64,000 nucleotides of DNA, taken from Micrasema longulum. Taxonomy: Eukaryota; Arthropoda; Insecta; Trichoptera; Brachycentridae. The notes beneath the pieces were generated by a model. The model ran no database searches and was not told the DNA's origin. It saw only the letters and a list, made by a program, of their open reading frames with translations. Of this stretch, positions 11,405 through 21,559 are shown piece after piece (the first letter of the stretch is position 1; each line of letters opens with the position of its first letter). The stretch is from NCBI GenBank assembly GCA_022494885.1, contig JAGVSM010002966.1, forward strand, positions 1-64,000, in the 5' to 3' direction. Position numbers and translations under genes: made by a program.

Positions 11405-11960
11405 TTGATCATTTTGATTTAAATTTATCTCAACAAAGAGGGAAAACATTTTTGAGAAGGGAATATGGAAGTCTAGGCATTTACAGGGCAGTAGTAATTC
11501 AACAATGTTTGATTATGTCCAAATGCTTGTAGACTGGCTGGATTTCCAATCCAGCGGAAATCATTGTTGAATACCTACCTGGTAAAAGAAGAAGTATAAA
11601 AATTGGAAAATTGTTTTTAAGCGTTGCCTAGTAGGTGATTTGGTTCAGCCGGATGAATCTCACCCACGTGATAAAGGTTTCAGCTCTTTTACTTCACAAA
11701 AGTCAACAGATGGAAGAGTCGAGGAAATGTGGATGTTCAAAGATGGGCAGAATGGTGAATGTTACACAGTGTGTAAAGTGGCCACTTAAACCAGCCAATG
11801 GCAGGTCATAAGCCCTGTAAATGCCTAGACTTCCATATTCCCTTCTCAAAAATGTTTTCACTCTCTGTTGAGATAAATTTAAATATGACAACTCCCTAGG
11901 GAGGAAATCCAGCCAGTCTGCAAGCATTTGGACATAATCAAACATTGTTGATCATTTTGA
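11405..11960 (-). mobile_element. FB-A foldback element with 13-bp target-site duplication
   Basis: The element body is 11418-11947. It is flanked by exact direct repeats TTGATCATTTTGA at 11405-11417 and 11948-11960. In minus orientation it starts with a head (AACAATGTTTGATTATGTCC at its outer end), followed by a long arm. The last 72 bases of that arm (11883-11812) are inverted at 11418-11489 with two mismatches. The spacer holds a second, inverted copy of the head (near 11501). There is no coding capacity. It shares architecture and sequence with 25662-26360 and 37455-37823. Confidence 0.85.
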
Positions 11961-12491
11961 AACTAAAAATAATATTTTTACTATAATAATGTATGTATCA
12001 TAATCAGTTGAGTACTAAGAAAGTCTGCTTGAGACATCTAATCAGCATACTTCTAATACAGTGACATAATATCATATAAATTTGTCACGAGAAGGCCTTT
12101 TGATCATAAACGTCACAGGAGATACCGGCATTACATATTATTTTAGTTAGTAACGAGATATCTGATTAGATTCGAGATGGATGGGTAAAAAAGTGATCTG
12201 GTTCATAGAACTAGGAAAGATTTATATGAAGGAAAAACAGAATGATGGTGTTACATGCTACCCGGAGAAATATATTAACAAAAACGAATACTAAATAAGT
12301 GTTTTTATCAGAATCCATTGAGCGCTTAATTATTTCAGGGAATTAACTTACGATATTAGTACGATAGGTACATAAATTAATATCTAGACCCGTGCGCTAT
12401 AAAAGGCTGAGGTAAGCATTAACGACAAAATCAAGAACGGAGTTTTTGAAGACTTACTGTGTGAATGTTCATAGATTAAGGAAACGAGAAA

Positions 12492-12650
12492 TTCCGAGAA
12501 AGACATAGCACGACCAAATTCAACAAATAATAATTGAAGATGGACATGTAAAAAGTCGAAAAACTCGGCGTCCGTGCACGAGAAGATATAAATGTATAGA
12601 AAGCGAGGTTTGTGTGCAAAGATAGTCATGTAAGTGATATGGCATTCCAT
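12492..12650 (+). pseudogene. LINE-D C-terminal fragment
   Basis: The plus frame reads PRKT, stop, HDQIQQIIIEDGHVKSRK, then TRRPCTRRYKCIESEVCVQR. This matches the C-terminus in the larger minus-strand copy at 21560-22330 (RPRKTWSDQIQQILEDGHVK). Stops and divergence show it is dead. Sequence back to about 12400 may belong to it but is less clear. Confidence 0.65.
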
Positions 12651-12654
12651 CATC

Positions 12655-13350
12655 TTCTCTTATACAGTTCTACTTCTATTTTTAAATATAATCTCAAACT
12701 AAATGAGTTTATTGCTGTTTTCATTACACATATATGTTAAAACTATCGCTCAGTTTACCCTGAAGATAAAGGAAAAAAAGGGCGATATATATTAATGAAA
12801 TCAATTTCTTTAAAAAAAATCAAAGTTCATTATGTACTGAAAAGTAAATAATGGTTCAATCTATAAAATATTTGGAAATGTTTATTTGACAAATTGATTG
12901 TTCAAAAACAATTGTTTCATATAATGTTACATATCTATTTAAATTGACTTAGTGTAGTTTCATTGACATTATTCAAATGTAAAAAAGGGAAAATAAGTTT
13001 TCTGATTGAATATACGAAAGTCAAACACAGTTAAAGCTTCAGAATAAAATAAAATACTCAACCCTTCTCCAGTAAAACTTCCATCTGATTTTTTGCCCCT
13101 CTAATAAAACATTGACAATAATATGCGCCTCTTCTTTCCACGTTTACTTTACAAAAACACAGGCCATTACTTCACAAAAATCAATTTTATTGATTCGTTT
13201 TGAGCAACTAACAATACTTCGTTATCTGATAACGTTATTAAACATTCATAAGAAACCTAACAGTGAGTTTATCTTTTATTAAATCTTCTATACTCTTTTT
13301 TTATGTAAATTAATATGAACATTTTATTTGCATTTACCATTTATACTGTG
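12655..13350. other. AT-rich stretch, nothing recognised
   Basis: No gene, repeat family or strong secondary structure was identified. Confidence 0.5.
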
Positions 13351-13354
13351 TAAT

Positions 13355-13490
13355 ATTTACCATTTTGCCCATGTCTAAACATCCACATTTCCTCAAATCT
13401 TCCATGTGTAAACTTTTGTGAAGTAAAAGAGCTGAAACCTTTATCATGTAGGCAAGATTCATCCGGCTGAACCAATTAACCGACTCTTAC
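13355..13490. repeat. FB-A arm fragment
   Basis: It contains the arm sequence ACCATTTTGCCCATGTCTAAA...CATCCACATTTCCTCAA...GTAAAAGAGCTGAAACC...GATTCATCCGGCTGAACCA in the same order as other FB-A copies. Head and second arm are missing. Confidence 0.7.
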
Positions 13491-13741
13491 TACTTCGGAA
13501 ATACTCAAAACATTGTTAAAATATCTATGGATAGTGATTTTATAAAAATATTTTTTTTGAAGGATATTTTTTTCTTTTGGGCAGGAAACATTAACGTATT
13601 TAGTATATCCTGTTTTCATTATTTTAATTAAATTTTTATTTGTTTTACCCAATTACTTAAAAATGCCACAGTATTAAATAATATCGATTCAATTTATTAT
13701 TTCAAACGTTTGATTGAAATTGGTTTAAGTAAAATCAACTT

Positions 13742-14600
13742 CAATCGTTCGTATTAAAAAAAAGAAAATTATTCCACATATTTTTAAAGCTTAGAGGTAT
13801 TTTATCGACGAATCAATTAAAGACAGTTTATTATGCTCTATTACAGTCAATCATTCAATATGCAATAGTTGGATGGGGGGGGGCTTATAACGCTCATCTT
13901 AGACCCTTAAAAATTCTACAAAAAAAAATCATCAAAATAATACTTTATAAACCATCCGTGTTCTCAACTACCGAACTGTTCAAAGAATTTAATGTTTTAA
14001 GAGTGGAGGATATCTACGGAAAGTGCTGTATGCTCCAGGTGCATAAGGATAGCCTCCCATCGGACCGTATTACGGGAAGGTTGAGAACAGGATGCCTCGC
14101 TCTACCGAGAATCAAAACTACCACGGCCAAAAATCATTATACTTACGTAGGACGGAAGCTTTTCAATAATTTACCTCAAAATCTACGTCAAGAAATAAAT
14201 TACGAAAAATTTAAGGATAGATTAAAGAAAAGCTTCTTGACATAACTCTTGACATCTTGACATTAACATTAACTGTATTTAAAAAAAAGAGATGTATGTT
14301 TAATATGTGCCCGTGTTTACAAATTTTGTGTTTTTATTTAATATATTTTTTATATATATATATATTTTTTTTATTTTTTTTTTTAGTGTTATATTTTCTC
14401 AATTTTTAAAATTGTTTAATTTTTTATTTATTTTATTATTTTGTTTTGCATCTTATGTTTTATTTTTATGTTATTTTGTAAACTTGCCAAACACAAGAGC
14501 TAGACTCTTTTTTGGCAAGTTCAACCTTAAGTGTTTCATTTTTCTACTGAATGTATTGTTTATTTATGCTAAAATAAAGGTTTTAAAAAAAAAAAAAAAA
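13742..14600 (+). pseudogene. LINE-E, 5'-truncated copy with complete 3' end and poly(A)
   Basis: An uninterrupted frame from about 13742 to the TAA at 14243-14245 encodes the reverse transcriptase C-terminal region of a Jockey/CR1-group LINE: KLRGILSTNQLKTVYYALLQ, SIIQYAIVGWGG, LQKKIIKIILYKPS and near the end YVGRKLFNNLPQNLRQ. The active-site motifs are upstream of the truncation and absent. The 3'UTR contains a strong stem-loop (14481-14521), AATAAA at 14573-14578 and a 16-base A run at 14585-14600. An intact frame plus an intact tail mean this is one of the youngest LINE insertions in the window. The upstream boundary is uncertain. Confidence 0.88.
14481..14521 (+). other. 3'UTR stem-loop of LINE-E
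   Basis: AACTTGCCAAA (14481-14491) pairs perfectly with TTTGGCAAGTT (14511-14521). An inner stem AAGAG/CTCTT (14495-14499 and 14505-14509) closes a 5-base loop CTAGA. It lies about 50 bases before the polyadenylation signal, where some LINE families carry the hairpin recognised by their own reverse transcriptase. Confidence 0.75.
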
Positions 14601-15470
14601 GTATTGGATAAATTTTCGAAGTTACGTGATAAAATGATCGGTGTACATTCTTGTTGGTGTGACACGTGCACATTTTTTTCGATATTTCTTTACAAATATA
14701 ACGATTTGAAAGATTTTAAGCATTCTAACCGGATTCTGAAGAAGTAATCAAATTGCCGTGAGAAAAATTTACAGAACTGAAAAACGTCTGAATATATAGA
14801 TTTTTTTATGAAGACCAAGTATCTAAGCGAAAAAGTTTCCTCGAAAAATTTTATCCGTAAGAAAAAATAAATTTCAGCACTAACATTTCGTATTGCGTCT
14901 AGATAATAATACATTTCACAATGTTTAAGCGGGCTTATTCTGTCACAATTTTGTTTCGTAAGTTCGTTCGTTCGTCGTAAATCCATCTCACTCTAACGCA
15001 ATCGAAATCGTATATCGTTCTCGTTCCTTCTCGCAGAATACGAATTAATTTACAAAACGAATTAGTTACAGAACAAGGCCACATAATATCTCCAAAATGA
15101 AAATACTTAGTTTTGAAAAAATAATTTATTTTGTCCTTATTAATATTCTTTCCTGCATAGAATTTAGTTGTTCTCACACAAACAAACAAAACCGATCAAA
15201 TAATTTCGCTATTTCTTCCATTTCTGATTTTTCATTTACTCTTACCATTTTAAAAAACAACCTGAACATAACTTTCCATTTTCACTGAACATGTCTTTTT
15301 TATTTATACAAACATCAACACCATAAATTTCATAATGCATTCAAGATTTAGTATACCCACGCACAGGCAATGCTTATTTGGGATTTTTGTTTGAAAAATA
15401 TTGTGATATATGTAATAAAAAAAAATACCCAATGTTAACAAAAAAAAAAAAAAACAAAAAGAAAATTGAA
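14601..15470. other. No gene recognised
   Basis: Short overlapping frames on both strands without recognisable domains. 14940-15080 is slightly less AT-rich and unique. A 14-base A run lies near 15440. Confidence 0.45.
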
Positions 15471-15474
15471 AAGT

Positions 15475-15770
15475 TTCCCCGTGGGGGTAGTCCGAGAGGA
15501 TAGAACGCCACATCACTCTGCCTTTGTATACATATCTCCTTCCATTTACATTCATACAATTTCTCATGTATGTACGACGATTATTCAGACTTTCGCCATG
15601 CCACTAGTCAAGTATTTGTTGAATCTAGTCTGCCATCTCTTTTTCGGTCTTCCTCATTTACCGCACCTATTCTCATTCGCAAAGTAAACCCTTTTAGCTT
15701 TTCTTTCGCTATCCATTTTTTCGACATGTCTAAACCAAGCAACGCAGCAATTTTTAATATTCAGTAACAC
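15475..15770 (-). pseudogene. LINE-D C-terminal fragment
   Basis: It aligns over its length with 21570-21850. The minus strand ends with RVMWRSILSDYPHGE, the same C-terminal signature as RVMWRSILSAYPYG in the other copy (a 'W-S-LSDYP' end common to an arthropod LINE clade). Frames are broken and the reverse transcriptase core is absent. Confidence 0.7.
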
Positions 15771-16254
15771 ATTCTTTACATACATTTTGTTTATTTTTAA
15801 ATCAATAACCCGCTGAGCCTCTATTTTAGAGGCTTATCCTCATGTGGGAAAAAGAGGATGTGGAAGGAAATTATGAAAAATACATTACAGCACCCATTCT
15901 AAATATAAAAAAGTTGTACCTATTACAACGAACTAAAAAGCTCTAAAAATAAACTCAACTTTAATTTATGCCCTGAATTTCATTGTGTCTTTTATAAATT
16001 TAAGTTTAAGTCAAGAAAATTGACAATTCTTGATGGAATTTCATTGTGATGGTGTAATAATTTACTAATTAAAATCATTTGGAACACTTCTATTTACTTT
16101 GTTTGACCATTCACTTGCAAAAGGGCATCTTCAGACTGGTAAATATTATGAAGTATAAGTATATAATTAAGAATAAGTATAAGAATAATTGATATAAAAT
16201 TGAACATTATCTAAGATGTACGTTCATTAAAAAAATAAGTCGACAGAGGTACAA
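15771..16254. other. No gene recognised
   Basis: AT-rich sequence. A short hairpin GCCTCTATTTTAGAGGC lies near 15816. Nothing else found. Confidence 0.45.
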
Positions 16255-16440
16255 TTGATTTTAATGAACTCGTAAGGTTTAATGATAAAAACGCTTAATT
16301 TTGGGCGTTTAAAAGTGATTTTTGACAACTTTCAATAAGTTTTTGTTTCCATTTTGGAAATCAATTTCGGTTGAAAATCGTGTTTCGATTGGTCACCAAT
16401 AATTTGCATTTAAGCCAAGACTTAATATCAATAAAATCAT
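16255..16440. repeat. REP-K copy 1
   Basis: It aligns with 19695-19870: shared TAATGAACTC...AAGGTTTAA...AAAA-CGCTTAA, then a TTTCGGTTGAAA-like stretch. Unclassified dispersed repeat. Confidence 0.5.
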
Positions 16441-16482
16441 CAATACTTAAAAAAAATATTTTTTTTTTAAGAATGGCAAGTA

Positions 16483-16550
16483 CAGTAGAACTCCATTTAT
16501 CCGAACTTTAGCCATCCGAATGACCAAATACCCGGATTCTTATCAAGAAA
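16483..16550 (+). mobile_element. pogo/Tigger-like terminal repeat
   Basis: The sequence CAGTAGAACTCCATTTATCC, preceded by TA, matches the known start of pogo/Tigger-group DNA transposons (CAGTAGAACCTC...ATCCG). The following CCGAA...ATCCGAATGACC is also typical. I found no matching right end, so this is one end of a truncated or non-autonomous element. Confidence 0.6.
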
Positions 16551-16629
16551 TAAAACGACGATTTAAAAAGAGGACGATTTAAAAAAAATAAAAAAAATAG
16601 TTTTTGCAACAATATAATAATAATAATAC

Positions 16630-16663
16630 TTGGCTGATTTATACAGTGTTATAAATCAGCCAA
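16630..16663. other. Perfect 14-bp hairpin
   Basis: TTGGCTGATTTATA (16630-16643) and TATAAATCAGCCAA (16650-16663) are exact inverse complements around the loop CAGTGT. Confidence 0.85.
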
Positions 16664-16809
16664 TTATTTGTGAAAATTACTCAAAGGTGCACTTACATAC
16701 ATTCTAATCACCTAAGTTGAAGTTACATATTGTATTTTCTGATTTAAAATTGAGTATGATTAACTAAAGAAATGATATTTTCTTTTTGATCTGAACTGAC
16801 TGGGACAGT

Positions 16810-17311
16810 CAATGATTTGTAAGTTTAAAGGCAATTGGTTCCAGGCAGAGGGGTCGGCAACGGCAAAAGCACGATCTCCGAATCAAGTGTTTGGGGAGTG
16901 CCAGATTTCGACAAGTTTTCCTCTGCCCTAATCAAATGCTGACCTACGAATAGATTTTCTTTGACATGTATTTTCCCTAATAAATAGGTCCGATAGGTAT
17001 CTTGGACCCATTTCATGAAAGGATTTGAATACTGTTCAGCAAAGCTTGTATTTTATTCTCTCTGGGCTTTTTAAGCAGTGTAAATATCGAAGATGTTGTG
17101 AGTTGTGAAAATATTTGTTTACTCCCGTAATAAGCCTTGCTGCTGCATTGAAAACAGATTTGAGTTTATCAGTTAGGTATTTTGGGAGATTTGCGCATTT
17201 TCCAGTACAGTAATTTAGACGCAAAATACAAGCATTAACAAGAGCTTTAGTTGCGTCTTTAGGAATATTTCTCCGTGCGGATTTGATTTGTAGGGATTTG
17301 AACACGATCAT
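16810..17311 (-). pseudogene. CR1-like LINE reverse transcriptase C-terminal relic
   Basis: On the minus strand, 17311-17036 encodes KSARRNIPKDATKALVNACI, LRLNYCTGKCANLPKYL and KSVFNAAARLITGVNKYF, the thumb-region series typical of CR1/L2-like LINEs. After a frame change, 17016-16825 continues with IHVKENLFVGQHLIRAEENL. A third frame near the end reads FGDRAFAVADPSAWNQLPL, the usual CR1-like end motif. At least two frameshifts separate these blocks, so the copy is dead. No active site is present and no 3' tail was recognised. Confidence 0.85.
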
Positions 17312-17469
17312 CAGTCAAGACAACAAAATTATGTGTTGAGTTAGTGTATTATGCAAAACCACGTAAATTTTACAAATAACACACAATTTTACCATCATTC
17401 CCTTCTACGTACCGAACGGTACTAGGACATTGAATTTGTATTGGTATCAATAGCAGCGTTGAGATCATT

Positions 17470-17660
17470 ATTTTTATAGCATAGTCGTCGGATAATCAGT
17501 CTTACGCTTCGGGTACCAGTCCAAGGACTATTAAATACTGCATTGTATAACACATATTTGAACATGTTAATAGTTCATGTCAACCATGTCAGGAATTGAA
17601 ACCGAGACCTCTTGCATGGTAAGCAAATTTGCTTACCATAATACCACGAGGCGGATACTA
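17470..17660 (-). repeat. tSINE-3 copy
   Basis: On the minus strand the head GTATCCGCCTCGTGGTATTA and the B-box-like GGTCTCGGTTTCAATTCC resemble a tRNA. The tail contains the family stretch around GGTACCCGAAGCGTAAGACTGAT. Related to 54253-54435 and 57815-58030. Confidence 0.65.
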
Positions 17661-17711
17661 TTAGTGTTCTAATAATATTATTGAAGTTTAAAGCATAAAC
17701 TTTGCGACCAA

Positions 17712-18312
17712 ATTTTTTTACCAAATGTTACTAAATATTTTTATCAAACCACATACCGACTTTTCTTTGTCTACCAGTTTCAAGACATATTTGTCTCTTC
17801 ATCAGAACACCAATTAAACTAACATACACATTCCAATACACTGCCTTCATTAGCGAAAAGGCAACTATTTGCAAAACTCATATTTTGAGATATGATACTT
17901 TTGAGTACACTTTATGCAAATTTTTTAAAACTAAATAATCGTAAGTAAAACACAGGATATTTCTAAGCAAAAAACCAGTATGTATCATATCTACACTGCG
18001 TTTGTGCTCATGAATCTTAAGATACTGCATTATTGCTTAGCTATGCTATCGTATTTTTTGAAAACTTGAAAAATGTTATGGTTTTTTGTTCTGAAATATT
18101 TTTTAACTTTAATAAAAATGGTTCGAAATTTATTACAGAACCTCATATTAAATTCATTCTTGTCGAAAAGCTGCCCTTTCGTTTATGAGGGGCAGCATAC
18201 ACCGTGTTAGTTTAATTCGTGTTCAAACAAAGAGACGGGCACGTCTCGAATGCGGTAGACATAGGAAATTCGGTTACCGGTTGAAAAAAAATATTTACTA
18301 ACTTTCCGTAAA
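17712..18312. mobile_element. FB-E element with long terminal inverted repeats
   Basis: The left arm (about 17735-17838) contains CCACATACCGAC, GTCTACCAGTTT and GTCTCTTCATCAGAACACC. The right arm (about 18205-18305) carries the inverse complement, with GTTAGTTTAATTCGTGTTC, GAGACGGGCACGTCTCGAA and GCGGTAGACATAGG. Internal DNA shows no coding. A shorter relative with the same arms is at 52128-52475, and a single arm lies at 41515-41600. No clear target-site duplication was found. Confidence 0.7.
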
Positions 18313-18319
18313 ATATTGC

Positions 18320-19030
18320 TCTTAATCATCAGCAGTTTTACCGTATAGGTACAGCTCTTTATGTGAATATATTTATCTAAAAAAAGGCTGAGTTTGAAAG
18401 CCGTACTAAGCGTGTATTTATTAAAACTCGGTACTAGAGACTTATTACGAGTTATAAATTTAATTTTAAAATTCTCCACAGCGGAGGATGAGAAATAATA
18501 AAATAAATTAATTTTCGTTTTCCGATAAATTGAGCCGAGCTGTCATCTTTGTATAACAAGTCGAGCACAATTTTACAGCTATCGTAAAATGTTTACAGCG
18601 CCCAAAGATAATTTCCCTACAACTCGAGGCAATCTTTATTACATAAAAAGGATATTTTTCCTTTTATGGGGTGTTTTTACCAACATTCGATGGTGCTTCA
18701 ATAGGCACGCACACATGTTACGTGAATATTTAAACGCCAACCCATACACAATCGTGAAAATATTATTTAAATACAATATAAGGAAATAGTTTTTTTAATA
18801 CAGCAAGCCATTTTTACATTTTTCTATTTAATTTAAACTTTACAAGATTTTCGTCTCATTCGTTTTATTTGTTTACCACATTTATTTTGATTTCTAACCT
18901 TAATGTTTTATGTATTTGTTTTATTTTATTGTATTTCGACATATTGAAAATTAAAAATTTAAATATTGAATCTTTGAAAAAGACCCAAAAAGTTTTTATA
19001 TAAATTAAGCAAAGAGTATTAATACTAAAT
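18320..19030. other. AT-rich stretch, nothing recognised
   Basis: Short frames only, no recognised domain. Unique within the window as far as I can see. Confidence 0.45.
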
Positions 19031-19031
19031 C

Positions 19032-19200
19032 GGGTTGAAGTTCCCTGGCTAGTGTCCCGGACTCACGGCTTAAAAGTTCGTGGTTCGAATCCCACTCTAC
19101 TCTAACTTGATTTCCATTTCCTTATAGTGAGTTATTTAAAAACTCGTTGAAAATGGCCTCAAAATGAAATATTTGGGTAAATCATAAGAACGCAATTATT
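19032..19200 (+). repeat. tSINE-1 copy
   Basis: The head ATCGGGTTGAAGTTCCCTGG, with GTGGTTCGAATCCCACTC as B box, is followed by the family body (GAGTTATTTAAAAACTCG, AAATATTTGGGTAAAT, ATAAGAACGC). The tRNA-like head and constant body define a SINE-like family with further copies at 28548, 28740, 41256, 48793, 62178 and 63160. Confidence 0.75.
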
Positions 19201-19304
19201 TCCTAAAAAAGAACCTGTTAATATCTTTACTTAAAAAACCGAATGCATACACCGCCATCCACACACCGTCATATATTCTAACATTGATTTCATACGAATT
19301 ATTT

Positions 19305-19530
19305 CACAGAATGGTGGATGTTATATTACACGCAGCGAAGGGTGTAAAGTGGCCATTCCTAATGACAGGGTTCAAGCCTTGTAAATGCCTAGACTTTCGT
19401 ATTCCATTTTAAAACATATACCGACTCCGTCTCTGATGTAACTTTTCTTAATTTTAATAATTTCCCTGGGAGGACTAGCCGATGACAGGTCATGTCCCCA
19501 GTAAATGCTAAGATTTACACATTCCCTGCT
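19305..19530. repeat. FB-A, strongly diverged arms
   Basis: It contains AGTGGCC...CAAGCC(T)TGTAAATGCCTAGAC twice in decayed form, then a remnant of the TCCCTGGGAGGA head. Boundaries are unclear. Confidence 0.55.
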
Positions 19531-19694
19531 GAAATGCTAAAAATATTATTTAATAACGGCCAAAATAACAATTCAGCCAAAATAACAATAAGATAATGAA
19601 CATATTGGGATTCATATTTAATTTTTTTTATGGTCTATTGAACATACAAGCACTAGGGCAGCGATTTGTCTTATGGGCTATTTATGATTTTTTC

Positions 19695-19870
19695 AAAAAC
19701 TTATTTAAATGAACTCTCAAGGTTTAACAATAAAACAGCTTAACTTGAAGCGTTTTGAAGTGAGTTTTAACTTATTTAAATATGTTCCGGTTTCGGCTGA
19801 AACTAGAACAGAGACCTAAACTTGGTTTCGGTTTTAGCTGGAAAATTTATTTCGGTCAGTCGCTAATATA
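19695..19870. repeat. REP-K copy 2
   Basis: Partner of 16255-16440. Contains repeated TTTCGGCTGAAA / TTTCGGTTTTAGCTGG units. Confidence 0.5.
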
Positions 19871-20029
19871 TTCGCACAAAGACAATCTGACGAGATAACT
19901 CTTATAACTTCCTATTGTAATCGGGACCCTGGTATACGAATATGTATAATGAGATCAAAACAAAGGAATCGTTTGCTTACCTCCCCTCTACAAGGCAGAT
20001 TACAGCTTTACACTTTTTTCCAGCATTAT

Positions 20030-20330
20030 CGACATTCGGGGACAGGTAATCATTTCAATCAAAACCCGATTTTTTCCAGGATCGCGGTCCCTTGTGCCAG
20101 CGTTGCCTGCCTTTAAATTAGATTTCGCTATTGTGGTCAAACTAGTGGGCCGAGTTGGGTTCAGTCCGTCATTTAGCGGGGGCGACAGCCCGCCGCGACC
20201 CAAATCATTTTGAAGAGAATTAGGATTCGCCCCCCTAAACCATGGAATGCCCCCTTCAAACGTCACCCTCGCCTGTTTCACTGCACCCGATGAGCCGGGG
20301 GTAGATACGTTCCTCATTTGGTTTTTACGC
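20030..20330. promoter_or_regulatory. GC-rich unique island
   Basis: This is among the most GC-rich 300 bases in the window (GCGGGGGCGACAGCCCGCCG, repeated CCCCC runs). It includes a Runt-type site ATTGTGGTC. A 105-codon frame runs through it on the minus strand without a recognised domain. It may be a conserved regulatory element or part of an unrecognised exon. Neither can be decided by eye. Confidence 0.35.
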
Positions 20331-20334
20331 TTAC

Positions 20335-21300
20335 AGTTTTCTTCAAATCTTTTTTACTTTCGTTTTAAGTATATTACGCTTCGCTTTTGCGTTAGAAATG
20401 CGGTAATTTTAGCAATAATCGAAAAAGAAATACGACTCTTTCTTAACTAGTTAAATGATGATCTAGAGTATTTTTCTACATATTTTTTATTGTATTGCTT
20501 GTAAGGGAAAACAACGAAAATATAAAATTTTACCTATTTAATATATTTTATCATATTGGTGTAAAATAACTCCAAAAAATACTCGGAAAAAATCAATAAG
20601 AAAATTTTTTAAGTAAAGGTTTTAACCTATAGAGCTGAAATATGTCCTACCTAATATAAAAGTATTTTTGTTTTTAAAAAAAAAAAAACATATTAAATGT
20701 ACTAAAATTAGGGAGTGGGTGTTTGTTTTTTGGTGTTTGTTTGTTTTTTGGTGTTTGTTTTTTGGTATGAGTGATCTGATAATAAACTATAATATAAAAT
20801 TATAGAGAACCAGAATTTGTAAAAAATATTTGTTTGAGAACTATAATTTTGATAGTAGATTTACAGCAATCAAATAGTATTGCATGAACTTTAAATTGTA
20901 ATTCTAAACTACATAATATAGTCTGGTTTCTAGCACACGTTGGTAACTACATTTAAGTAGTTGTGAGGTATTGCATTTCAAAAGTTAAAACTTAAATAAA
21001 ACCACAAGTTGAATTTTATAAAATATTATTTTTTGGATTTTATAAAATATGAAATATTTTTTAAATAAAGGTTATTTGATGCCATTTACGAAAATATCTG
21101 AATTTTCGAAAATTTGTAGTTACTAACTTGTGCCAGAAACCCGACGATATCCAAATCATGTGAAAAATCTTCGCATAATTTGTGTGAACTGCCGCGTCGC
21201 TAGATATAATGAAGAGTGGCGGGTGCGGTAGCCACACTTCAGGGTAATTCGGAGACACGAGCCGGACTATCAAGACAATCTGATTTTTAGAAAATTCTCC
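20335..21300. other. AT-rich stretch with a T/G minisatellite-like patch
   Basis: 20718-20766 holds three TGTTTGTTTTTTGG-like units. Otherwise unremarkable. Confidence 0.5.
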
Positions 21301-21309
21301 TCCTTAGAG

Positions 21310-21368
21310 ACTTGCCGGGCTTGCCTCCTTTACTAGGCATCGGGCTCCGACGTCCGGGACGTTCGCTG
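21310..21368 (+). pseudogene. Short LINE-J fragment
   Basis: TTTACTAGGCATCGGGCTCC...CTGCTGAC matches 55277-55322 (TTTACAAGGCATCGGATTCT...CTGCTGAC) inside a clearer LINE copy. It directly abuts the LINE-A fragment. Confidence 0.5.
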
Positions 21369-21380
21369 CTGACTGCTTGA

Positions 21381-21545
21381 AATTTAATACCCAAAACACG
21401 TTCGGCATTCGCTCAGAGAAATTTCTCTTTTGTGCCCACATATTAAGTTCTTTAAAACGAAAGCCATTTTTAGGAGTGTACAAGTTTGGATTTTGTCTAA
21501 GGGAAGAGACCATTGCAGAAGACTGCTGCGCAATATTGCATAGAT
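21381..21545 (+). pseudogene. LINE-A coding fragment (antisense of 3280-3440 orientation)
   Basis: The plus strand aligns with the inverse complement of 3280-3440: shared CGCTCAGAGAAATTTCTCTT, AAACGAAAGC, GTGTACAAGTTTGGATTTTG and GCAG(A/G)AGACTGCTGCG. It ends just past the conserved GACTGCTGCG. Confidence 0.65.
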
Positions 21546-21559
21546 TTAACAAACAAACA

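Noticed and set aside
14307..14747. 146-codon plus-strand frame rich in Phe and Ile
   Set aside because: It translates the T-rich 3'UTR and poly(A) of LINE-E. Low complexity, not a protein.
20000..20317. 105-codon minus-strand frame as a confirmed exon
   Set aside because: No domain recognised, and GC-rich DNA gives long chance frames. Kept only as a candidate island.
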